Below, piece after piece: positions 25,307-35,600 of a DNA stretch of 64,000 nucleotides. A program made the translations under genes and the position numbers. Within the stretch, counting starts at the first letter, position 1; the number at the start of each line of letters is the position of its first letter. The notes beneath the pieces are model-generated. The model saw only the letters and a list, made by a program, of their open reading frames with translations. It was not told where the DNA came from and searched no databases. Origin of the DNA: Cannabis sativa (lineage: Eukaryota; Streptophyta; Magnoliopsida; Rosales; Cannabaceae); contig NC_083602.1 of the NCBI RefSeq assembly GCF_029168945.1, forward strand, positions 28,817,323 through 28,881,322. The letters run 5' to 3'.

Positions 25307-25586
25307 GTTTAGTTTAGGTCTAACTAGTATTTGATTTGACTGTTCTTGAGACTGAGAATGCTACGATAAAGTGAAGATAGAAGTGGACATCGCTTCCGTT
25401 CACAATGATCGAAGACATGTGGGTATTATATATGAGAAACTAGAAGAGGAGGGTGGAGGGGTTTCTCTTTCGATGACAAAGGTAGTAGCAAAATAAACAG
25501 AGGCTATTTTTTCGAAGTGATGGCGGATTAATAATAATTAAAATATTATTTTTTTCTGATTTTGGATTTTGATTGATAAATTACAG
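25307..25586. other. Unassigned sequence before the DOMON fragment
   Basis: No ORF or repeat match noticed. It may include the intron upstream of the DOMON exon, since an acceptor-like TTACAG ends at 25586. Confidence 0.4.
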
Positions 25587-25968
25587 TACACTCAAAATGA
25601 AGAGAATGTTATGAACATTGTATTATCGGCTGTATACACAACTGGAAGGGTTGGAGTAGGATTTTTAAAAGATGGAACGATGGCTGGTTCAAGTGCCATT
25701 GTTGGTTAGGTTACAAAGAAAGACCAAGCAATTTTATTTACAAGGTTCAAGAAAATCATAAGTCATAGCAGACAAAGGTGAATTATCACTAACTGGTATA
25801 CCTTCTTCTATTGTTCTTCATGGAAGAATTTACTTAGCTTTTCAATTAAAATTTGGAAAACAACCTCTCACCAACCCCTTATTCTTGCTTTCGGTTTTTC
25901 ATAGCTAAATCACTTGCATTTGTCTCATCATGATGACAAAACGACCATAAAGTTTGACTTCAATATAG
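25587..25968 (+). pseudogene. DOMON-domain exon of a cytochrome b561/DOMON-type gene, broken
   Basis: Plausible splice borders flank it (AG at 25585-25586, GT at 25969-25970). Read across frames it gives the DOMON hallmarks of plant auxin-responsive cytochrome b561/DOMON proteins: NIVLSAVYTTGRVGVGFLKDG, MAGSSAIVG, FYLQGSRKS, VIADKGELSLT, IVLHGRIYLAFQLKFGK, PLILAFGFS and HLSHHDDKTTIKFDF. A TAG replaces the expected Trp after AIVG, a TAA follows the SRKS stretch, and at least two frameshifts are present. No cytochrome b561 membrane part was found downstream. Such proteins move electrons across plant membranes using ascorbate and heme. This copy is a dead fragment. Family recognition is by eye from remembered motifs. 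Confidence 0.65.
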
Positions 25969-26400
25969 GTAACTAGTAATAAAAAATATGTTAGTCATTT
26001 TTGCAAAGTCTGGTTCAACTCCTTTTTCAGTTTCTAACTTTTTTTGCTTAATATTTTTTCTCATAGGCTTACCAAGTGATGCACCTAGTGATATTGTGAT
26101 TCTCCCTTCCATGCACTCTCCCACAATTTATCACTTGTTTTATTATTTTTATGATAATTTGATTAATTGCATTGATTACATTTATTACGTTTATGTTGTT
26201 GAAAGCTTATGCCAACACGAGAGGAAAATTAGGTGAAAATTTATTGAAAATTATGTGTATTATTGACTTTTATCTAATCAAATTTTGTGATTAGTTTAGT
26301 ATGTTTTTTGAGTTTCATATTTTGAAGATTTTTCAACCTATGGTATTCAATATCAATCAAATGTGTTGGTGATTAAACTTTATGTATGTGTAATTAACTC
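25969..26400. other. Gene-free AT-rich stretch
   Basis: A plus ORF of 82 codons (25988-26236) has a low-complexity, hydrophobic composition and no recognisable motif. Nothing else supported. Confidence 0.4.
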
Positions 26401-27240
26401 TTTTTTTTTTTTGAACCAATTCTATTTAATTTATGTTCCTCTATAATTGGAATTGATTCTCTCTTATTTTTTTTTTAATTAGAACTGATTTTCTAAACTA
26501 CTGTGTGTTGTTTATTTTTACCTATTTTATTTTAGAAACAGTTCTATTTTAATTTATGTCTCAGTTGGTTTTTTATTTAAGTCATTTAAAAAAAAGTTCT
26601 TGAATTATTCATTTTAAAAAATAATTTTTTTTATTTAATTAATTCAAGGAACCGGTTTTTAATTTAGTCATTTTGGAAACTTATTTTCAATTTAGTTAAT
26701 TCAAGGAACCAGCTTTTAATTTATTTGTTTTTATTTAATTGATTTTTGTGTATAAATTTTTATCTTGGTTGTTTTATGGAACCCGTTTTTTTTTTTCAAA
26801 TTTTTAACTAGTTGATAAATATAGTCGAATTTTTTATATTATATTTTGAAATTGTGTGTTATTATTTATTTTAATTTGTTTTGTTATGGAACCGGTTCTG
26901 TTTATATTTATGCCTCAGTATTTTTAAAATTGATCCCCATGTTTTTTTAAATAAAATATATATAACCGGTTTTATGAGATATTATGTGTTATTCGTTTTT
27001 ACTCATTTTGTTATAAAACTAGTTTTGTTTTTAATTTATATTTCAGTGTTTTAGAAACTGATTTCTCTTTGTTTTTTAATTATAACCACTTTGAGTTATT
27101 CTGTGTTATTTTTTTTATTTATTATGTCATGGAACTGATTCTATTTTTAATTATAACTGATTTGAATTATTGCGTGTTACTTATTTTTATTAATTATGTT
27201 ATAGAACTGATTCTATTTAATTTATATATGAGACATCTAT
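26401..27240. repeat. Degenerate tandem array with GGAACCGGTT-like cores
   Basis: About a dozen diverged repeats of a T-rich unit. The best preserved form is ATTTTGTTATGGAACCGGTTCTGTTT followed by AATTTATGTCTCAG, often preceded by GTGTTATTTATTTTTA. Cores lie near 26413, 26449, 26481, 26534, 26647, 26704, 26777, 26888, 26966, 27017, 27130 and 27203. Spacing is irregular, from about 35 to 115 bases. No coding potential is supported. Confidence 0.65.
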
Positions 27241-28484
27241 TTTTGGTGACAATTCTAGCAATGGAGACTTTTTTCGGCACTGGCGACTTTTCGAAGACTT
27301 TTTTGGTTCCTGTAACTTTTTCGGCACCGACAACTTCTCCATCAAATTTTCAATGATATTTATTATTAAAAATTTTATCAAATTTATTTATAGTGTTTTT
27401 TTTTCCCATATTTTAAACTTTAATTATTTTTTGTTCCGGTATTTTTTTGCATTATTTATTTCTATCATAGAATAGAAAAGTAAACTCCATTAAATTTTTT
27501 ATATTTATAAAAATGGGATTATTTTATAAATACATAAAAATAACAAAAAAATTACAAAAATACGGTTGTATGGAATTTCAAATATTTTTACGATTTTTAT
27601 CATTTTATTTTGAAAAAAATGCGGTCTTTTTATATTGTACTCTTGTTAATTTGTTGTTAGTTTTTTGTTATCTGTATGTTATTTTTTATTGTGGTGATGT
27701 TATTTTCTTGTAAGTTTTATGTAGTTTTGTTGTTGTGTGTTATTTCTATAGAAAACCATAAAAATGTGAAAAAAAAAAAAAATTATTTAGTAAACTTGTA
27801 ATTTTTTTAAAAAAATGGTGCTTTCTGTATAAAAATTCTTAAGTGGCCCAAAAGCCCAATAAACAACCTGAGCCCAACAAACTCTCACATTCCTCTCCAC
27901 TTCCACAAACATCAGTGCATTCCGAATAAAGCTAATAATATAATATCATTTAATGAGAAAAACAAAAAAATATAATTTCAACAAATGAAATAATTCCGTC
28001 CAATGCTCAAACAAAATTAATGTACAAATAATTGTTTTAACTTTTGACTGGTTTAGTTTCTTTTCCAATAGCATGAGGTAAAAATAGTGTGTCCTCTGTA
28101 GAATTCCCCATAATGTATATCCATCCACGGAGCTTCTAAAGGTGAAGTTCTTATATTAAAGTTAAAAAAGAAATGATCATCATAGTTTAACAAGAAAGTA
28201 AAATCAAATATTACGTTTATTATTATAAATGAAATGATCAATAGTTCAGACGGCTTTAAAGATCTCTATAATACTATATTCCTGTCCAAATTTCATACTA
28301 ACTAGAAAACAAAAAAACCCCGCCATTACAAAGTCCATTTTCTTTCAACACTAAAATTAGATTTCAAAAAAAAAAACACTAAAATTAAGAACAAAACTCT
28401 TATTAATTTTTTTTTTTTTTAGCTTTTTTATTTTTACACTTTAAAACAATTTTTTTTTTTGTATTTTTACGGAATTCTACATAA
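27241..28484. other. Gene-free AT-rich stretch
   Basis: Long T and A runs, with a short GC-richer patch at 27265-27350 in which TTTTTCGGCAC occurs twice. Minus ORFs at 27946-28128 and 28053-28241 overlap each other in different frames and show no motif. I see no gene or recognisable repeat. Confidence 0.4.
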
Positions 28485-28567
28485 AAACCCCTATTGCAAC
28501 TAGCGCTGCAACCTAAATTGCAACAAAAAATCGTACAGAAACCCCTATTGCAACTAGCGCTGCAACC
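28485..28567. repeat. Direct repeat pair of 29 bp
   Basis: The block from AAACCCCTATTGCAACTAGC to GCTGCAACC occurs at 28485-28513 and again at 28539-28567, identical in the copies I compared and 54 bp apart. A third partial TTGCAAC sits between them. The core TTGCAACTAGCGCTGCAACC also has weak dyad symmetry (TTGCA/TGCAA). Origin unknown. Confidence 0.8.
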
Positions 28568-29640
28568 ACTTTAGAAGGTCAAACCGTTAAAAAAATAATA
28601 TATGCAATAATTCTTTTTTTTTTTTTTTTGCTAAAAAAACTCTTTATATCTACAAACAACTCTTTTTCATATCCCAAGAATCTCAAAGCTACAATACATT
28701 ATTATTAATTCATTATTGTTTAGTTTTATATATTTTTTATAGAAGTGTGGAGTGTTCAACCTGTACTATCATAATTAAAATATATCCAAATAGCTCATTA
28801 TTTTTAAGGAAAATTTCTATTTTTAAGGTTGGTTCAGTAGTAGTGGCAACAAACAGTAACAAATATTTCTATTTTTAAGGAAAAAAAAAACTATTATTGA
28901 TTTAATTTACAAGGGCAAGAAGGAAGAGGAATCAAATCAGACCTATTGTGTCACTCTTCTCTGTCATATCATAATATTCGTATTAGTTTATTGTTTCTTT
29001 TATATTTTTCAGTACAAAAATTTCACTAATTTAGAATATGTAACAATTTTTAATTAGTTGGATGTGAATGAAAGACTTATCTTCTACGCCATATTCAAAA
29101 TGTTCACATTAAAAACAAGAAATGATGAAACTGAAAATGGTAACCTCTGGTAAATAAAGTAATAAATGTTGAGTGTTATTAGTTGGTCCATGGGTTCTGA
29201 ATTATTAGTCATTTGTAATATTGAAGAGGAAAAAAGAAGATTAATTTTATGGTGACTTCTAAATTATATTCACTGTACTACATTGAAATTTGATCTTTGA
29301 AAAGGGTGTCCTTTAATTTTACATGGACCAAATGAGAAAGCCAGCAAGCTACCTAATTTGTTAAATTAAAGGAAGTAAATCTTAGGCTAATGGATTCATT
29401 TCACCAACGGATGAACATAAAGTTTATTTTTTCCATGGTGTAAGTCTAAAGAAAGATGAAAAATAATAGAAAAGGGAATAAAGTAGATAGAAAAGGAAGA
29501 AGTAAAACACAATGAGAAGTAAAAAAAGCAATGGAGAAAAACACTTTTTGTACCATTCTACAATATATAAAGTGAACAGAGAACAAGTTCCCACCACCTT
29601 TTAAGAATGATATTTCAACAAAAGAGCTTTAGCAATAACT
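28568..29640. other. 3' flank of the methyltransferase gene
   Basis: AT-rich sequence without supported genes. It probably contains the 3' untranslated end and polyadenylation region of the minus-strand methyltransferase gene, whose stop codon is at 29641-29643. Confidence 0.45.
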
Positions 29641-32600
29641 TCAAATAGGTTTCTGAAACTTTCCATGCACCCACACTCTTTGCATGCTCTTTCCCTTTCG
29701 ACGATTTACTGAGTTAATGCAACAATAGTCGAGCTCCACCTAGCACCAGAACAGAAGAAATGCATAATGGGAAATGCTATACTTCGATGCTTAACATAAA
29801 CAATATTCCAGTGAAAACAATTTGACAAAATACATTTGGCTTAGTAAAAAATGCAATATAAGAAATGTTATACTAGGCATATCTTGTAGGTAGTGCAACT
29901 ACTTTTAGAGAATTTTTCTTTACCTCAATGAAGCCAGCAGCCACAAATAAATCCCTCGCAGTATCTAAACAGAAGAAATAAGAGCGTGTTCCATCTGATC
30001 GCTTGTACTCCCTGAACCCCACTCGTTGTTTCTTCTCAAATCGAAGCATGGTCATATCATAGAGGCCTGATTTTCAACGAACAGAAATTTGTTTCAAAAG
30101 GGTGCAAAGATTTGTGATGAAATAAATTTAGTTCTGAACTAATTATCCAAACAGTTGGCGATAGTTACCATAGTCCCTAAACAAGAGTAGACCTCCAGGC
30201 TTCAAAATAGAAAAGCATTCTTTAATGGAAACCGGCATCTCTGTAAGTGGTATAGCTGAAAGAGTGAATATCTAGCACATCACACCAAGCAAATAAATGC
30301 TATTCAAAACTTCTTGAAAACTCTAATAAATCAATAAAAACATTTTAAATCACATTAGTATTATACCTTTAAAAGATTATTAATTCAAACAGGTCTTCGA
30401 AGAAAATCATCATTTATTTTTAAATTAACAGCTAGAGATAAACATTATTACTATTATGGCAGAAAAGCTTTATATAAAAATGATAAACAATATTTCAGCC
30501 TAAGTTTTGTATAATCATGCAAATTTAAGCTTATCTGCAGAACAAATTTTCCTACCAATGTAATAAAATCAACTCCCCCTTTGCAACATCCATTCCCTTC
30601 CAATGAATACGCGTCATCAGAATTTGCTTCATTATTATTAATTCTAACATCTGGAGAAAAGAAGAAAAGTCTTAAGCTCTATATTGGGTATAGGACCACT
30701 TCAATTGTATAAGATAAAAGAATGAAGCAAACAACCTGATACACATGACTCATGCGTTTGAAGATTTAAATCTCGGCATTGGTTGCAGGCCAACCAAGAT
30801 GGAAATCCGGTCACAGACAAGTCACAATAAAATGGATGGAAACGATGTCTGAGAGCTACTACATTAGAGTCATCTACAATCTGTTTTGCCCTTTCAAGAA
30901 TCTCAGGACTACAATCACATGCATATATAATGATATTTTCATTGCCACTGCAATAAAGAAGAACAAAAAACAAGTGCTTTGTGAGGATAATGTAAAAATC
31001 TATGAAAAGGAAAGGCCGTCATGTACAAAGTCCAACAACAGCAATGATATCAGTTGTTGTGAAGTTAAAAGGAAAACACACATCTTAACAAAGTTGAAAC
31101 TGTCAAAAACCCAATAGAAAAATGAATTTAAGATAAGGCATATAGATTCAAAGTCATGTGAATCAAGTTTACCGTAGTATTGGGAGAACGGTACTCCCAT
31201 TACCACACCCCACCTCCAGAACCTTGGAGTTTTCTTTGCAAGAAACCAGTTCAGGAAATTCCTTCAACAAATAACGTCTTTCCTGAAAAAAGACAGAACC
31301 AGAAAAAGCAATAAAAGTTAAACAATCACAAAGATCAAAACAAAACAAAAAGGCCCAATTGTTACTACTATTTAGGTGATGAATTACAGCATTATTTCAA
31401 TAAACTGCATAGCCTAAACCATTTCTATTGCTTAAATCTCCTGTTGCATACTGTAAAATGTTTTGGAACATAGATGGTCTAATAAGATGGTGTACAATAC
31501 AATGTTTTGAAGATAAAAAGGGAGCCTCTATGTCAGAAAAATTATTAAGTTGCTTGTTTGACTTGTATAGATCGCTCTTGTTGTACACAGCTCTCTAAAA
31601 AAATTGTTCTGCTGAATGAGTTCAATCTCCAATAGACTTTGTAGAATGCTTACAACATTTTCTCAAGCTCCTTCTACAGAAAATTTTAATTCCTTTATGC
31701 GATTTCAGTTTTGTAGTTTGAAATAAAAATAATGTATACTTTTCTGTTGTGGCTCAATAGTAGTGGTACCTGTAGCATAATGAGAAGCTAGATTTGCTGA
31801 GATAGTAAAAGCTGAGTCACCGTTGTATGCTTTAATAGAAGTGTAAACATTCTGGCAAACATGAACCACTTAACGTTTTCTGGCACAGATAGAGACACTG
31901 GCACAGTGAAACTCATCTTGTAGAAGCCAGCATCCTTTTTTTCCAATATCATTATTTCGTTTCATCTCAATGTTGTGCGGTACTTTTTCTCTCTTAAGAG
32001 GCATATAAATGACCTCATTAAGCTTGGTGTCAAATTCATAGTACAGAACACCCACCAAGAGGATCAACAATTAGCAAAAATAATTCAGCATGGTTACATC
32101 AACATTTGCATGTCTAAGAGGAAATCATCTTCCGGCTTCATTTCATTATTTAGATACTGCATAATAGAAAAGATATCTGACCATCTTGGATGGTGCAAAT
32201 CAGCTGCTACAAAATTATGAACTAGTCCGTCGATAACTACACTGCTACAACCTGCAGTCTTCTTCACTCCCTTGATTTCCATGACTTCCCTAACCATATC
32301 TGAGTGATTCCACTCCTCACAAGCAGCATATATATTAGACAACAATATATATCCACCCTCTTTCTCGGGCTCCAACTTGAACAGCTCTCTTGAAGCTACC
32401 TCTGCTAGTTCCATGTTTCCATGAGCTCTACAAGCACTAAGCATTGCTCCCCAGATCGAACAACTTGGTTTGCTAGGCATATTCTGGATCAAATCATATG
32501 CTTCAACCAACCTACCCGAACGACCTAAGAGATCCACCAAACATCCGTAGTGCTCAACTTGTGGTTCAATGCCAAATATTCTCCTCATATTGTAAAATAT

Positions 32601-35600
32601 GTAAAGCCCTTCATTCACAAGTCCACTATGGGTGCAAGCTGTAAGAATAGCAACAAAAGTAACTTCGTTCGGTGTTACTTCTAGTTGCATCTCAGAAAAC
32701 AAATCCAAAGCTTTGTTTCCATAACCATGGAAAGCAAGTCCTGTGATCATTGTTGTCCATACTGTAACGTCCTTTTGTGTTACTCCTTGGAAAACCAAGA
32801 AAGCTCTTTCAATACTGCCACACTTGGAATACATGTCTATTAGTGATGAACCTAAAAAGGCATCTACTTGCATTTGATTTCTAACAACAATTCCGTGTAT
32901 CCACTTTCCTTGGTCCAATGCTCCAATTTCTGCAGCAGCAGAGACCAAACAAACCATCGTGATGTTATCAGGCCTAACATTTTCTACAACCATGCTTCCA
33001 AATAGATTCATTACCATCTTGTAATGACCATTTTGGGCAAAGCCAGCTATCAATGAATTCCATGAAACAAGATCTTTATTAGGCATTTCATTGAACAAAT
33101 ATAGAGAAAGTTCCAACTGCCCCGCCTTGGCATATCCTGAAATCATTGTGTTCCATGAAACAAAATCTTTCTTTTCCATTGCATTAAAAATCTTTGAGGC
33201 AAGCTCAAATTCATTGCACTTAGCATACATGTCTAGAATAGCATTACTCAATATCAAATTTAAACAATTACTAGCCTTCCTCCTCTCTATCCATCCATGA
33301 ACAGACTTACCAAGCTTTGCATCTCTTGATAGTCCACAAGATATGGTAAGTCCTAGCACGGTAAACTCATCTGGTTTAAGACCCAAAGACACCATTTCAT
33401 GAAAAAGTTTGATAGCTTCTAAGGGGAATCCTTCCTTAGCATTACCAACAATCATGATATTAAACGACACAACATCTGGTGTTGACATTTGGCAAAACAC
33501 CTTGCGTGCAAGCACTTTTGATCCTTTCTCCAAATAAACCTTCATGAGGGAGTTTTTCAAGTATCCATATGAGCCAAAGCCTAATACAATTGCATGACAA
33601 TGTACCTGCTTCACCTCTGATACACATGGAGAAGCTTTAAGTAAATAAAGGAAGGTGTTTTTATCTGGGTAAATACCCAAATGGAGCATGGAGTTGTACA
33701 TAGAAAAGGATTGAACTTTGGAGAAAGATAAAGCCGAAATCATGGTATTATAAATGTAAAGGTTGGGATGAGGAGTACAGTGATTGAAAAGTAGGATTGC
33801 CGTGTCCAAATTCTCTGGGTGGGAAATGGCTGAATATAAGAGGAGTCTGCTCATGGGAAAGGTCTGCCCAATGAGCCCAATCCTCATTATTTGAGCTAGA
33901 ATTTGCTTGAATTGATTGTTTGAACTACATTTCTCAAGAGAAATAAGAGTTGGGTGACTGAATTTAAGTGCCACAGTTGGATCCCATATGGTATTATTGT
34001 TGCTTGAAGAAATTGAACTCAAAAAACGGAGGCCTCGTCCATAACGATGCGTATACGACAGTTTGGCCAATGCTCGAGGGATCATCTATAAATAAATTAA
34101 ATAGCTTCAAGTTAAAAATCAATTCAAGAATTTTACTCAAATTAGTTTTCTCACGAGTCAAATGAAATTAATATGAAAAAAGAATGGGAGGTAATTGTTC
34201 AATTATTTGAATCTACTTTGACTACTAAAGTACATGTCTTACCGAAAAACAATAATATAACATGTACATTCTCTTATTATTGTAATAGGAAAAGCTTCAA
34301 CTATGATATCTTCATTTGAGGTTGTTGAGATCGACTAAATTGAATTGAGATGACCACAATAATTTTGTATTGAGTTTTGTTATACATCATATAATTTCAA
34401 GATTTGAAAAATAATGCCGAAAATTGAAACAAATAGGAAAAGTATAATAAAAAGAACAACCAAGATACATGGTTTGACCACATTAGCCTATGTCCAAGGA
34501 GCATCATGAGAGAGCGAGAGACGACTCTCTTTTTAATACAGACTAGACATGGACAACCTTGTATCATATCCATCTTTGATACACTTAAAAGAAATGACCA
34601 TTTGTTCTTGAAAAGCTAGTTTTGAAGGTTGGTGAATAAGGTTTGACTACTGTATATGCCAAGACCGGAGTATTGAACTTGCTCTAAGTTGATTCAAAAA
34701 TTACCTAGGAAAGATTTAGTTTCATAGAATTCATTGAAAGCTAGCTTTGCCCTTAAGGGTCATTACAAGATGATAATGAATCTACTTAGAAGCATGGTTG
34801 TAATTATAGGCCTAACAACATCATGATGGTTTATTTGGTCTCTGCTACTGCAAAAACTAGAGTAAAAAAGTGGGATACACAACATTGTTGTTAGAATCAG
34901 AAGCAAGTAGATGCCTTTTCAGGCTCACCACTAATAATTATGTATGACAGGTGTGGCAAAATTAAAAGAGCTTTTTGTTTTTTGAGAGAGTAACAAAGAA
35001 GGATGTTACTATGTGGACAACAATGAATCACTTGCTTTTTATGGTTATGGAAACAAACCTACAAATCAGTTTTCTTAGATGTAGCAAGATGTAACACCAA
35101 ATGAAATTACATTTATTGGTGTTCTTACCGCCCATACTCATAATTTGGCATTGAACCAAGAGTTGAGCACTACAAATGCTAGGTGGATCTCTTAGGTTGT
35201 TCGGGTAGATTGGTTAGGGTGTATTATTTGATCGAGTAGATGCCAATGAAACTAAGTCGTTCTATTTGGGGAGCAATGCTTAGTGCTTGTAATGCTGATA
35301 GAAACATGGAAAAGATAGGTTCAAGAGAGTTGCACAAGTCAGAGCCCAAGACAGATGGTGGATATGGATTTTTGTCTATTATATATACTACTTGTGAGAA
35401 GTGGAATCACTTCCATATGGTTAGGGAAGTTACGGAAAGCAATGGAGTGAAAAAGATTGCATGTTGAAGTAGTGTAGTTATTGATGGGCTAATTCGTAAT
35501 TTAGCCGATTTACATCATCCAAGATAGGCAGGTTTCTTCTCCATTCTACAGTATCTAATGAAATGAAGCTAGATGACGATTTCCCCTTAGACATGCAAAC

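Noticed and set aside
25988..26236. Plus ORF considered as the membrane part of the DOMON/b561 gene
   Set aside because: No b561 heme His pattern or helix motifs are seen, and the frame is short and low-complexity.
28485..28567. Possible CRISPR-like repeat
   Set aside because: Only two copies, in a plant nuclear context with no cas genes. It is recorded as a simple direct repeat.
31870..32070. Minus ORF of 66 codons just downstream of the PPR stop
   Set aside because: It lies in the PPR 3' flank. The matching region in the inverted copy has frame breaks and no domain is recognisable, so it is treated as untranslated sequence.
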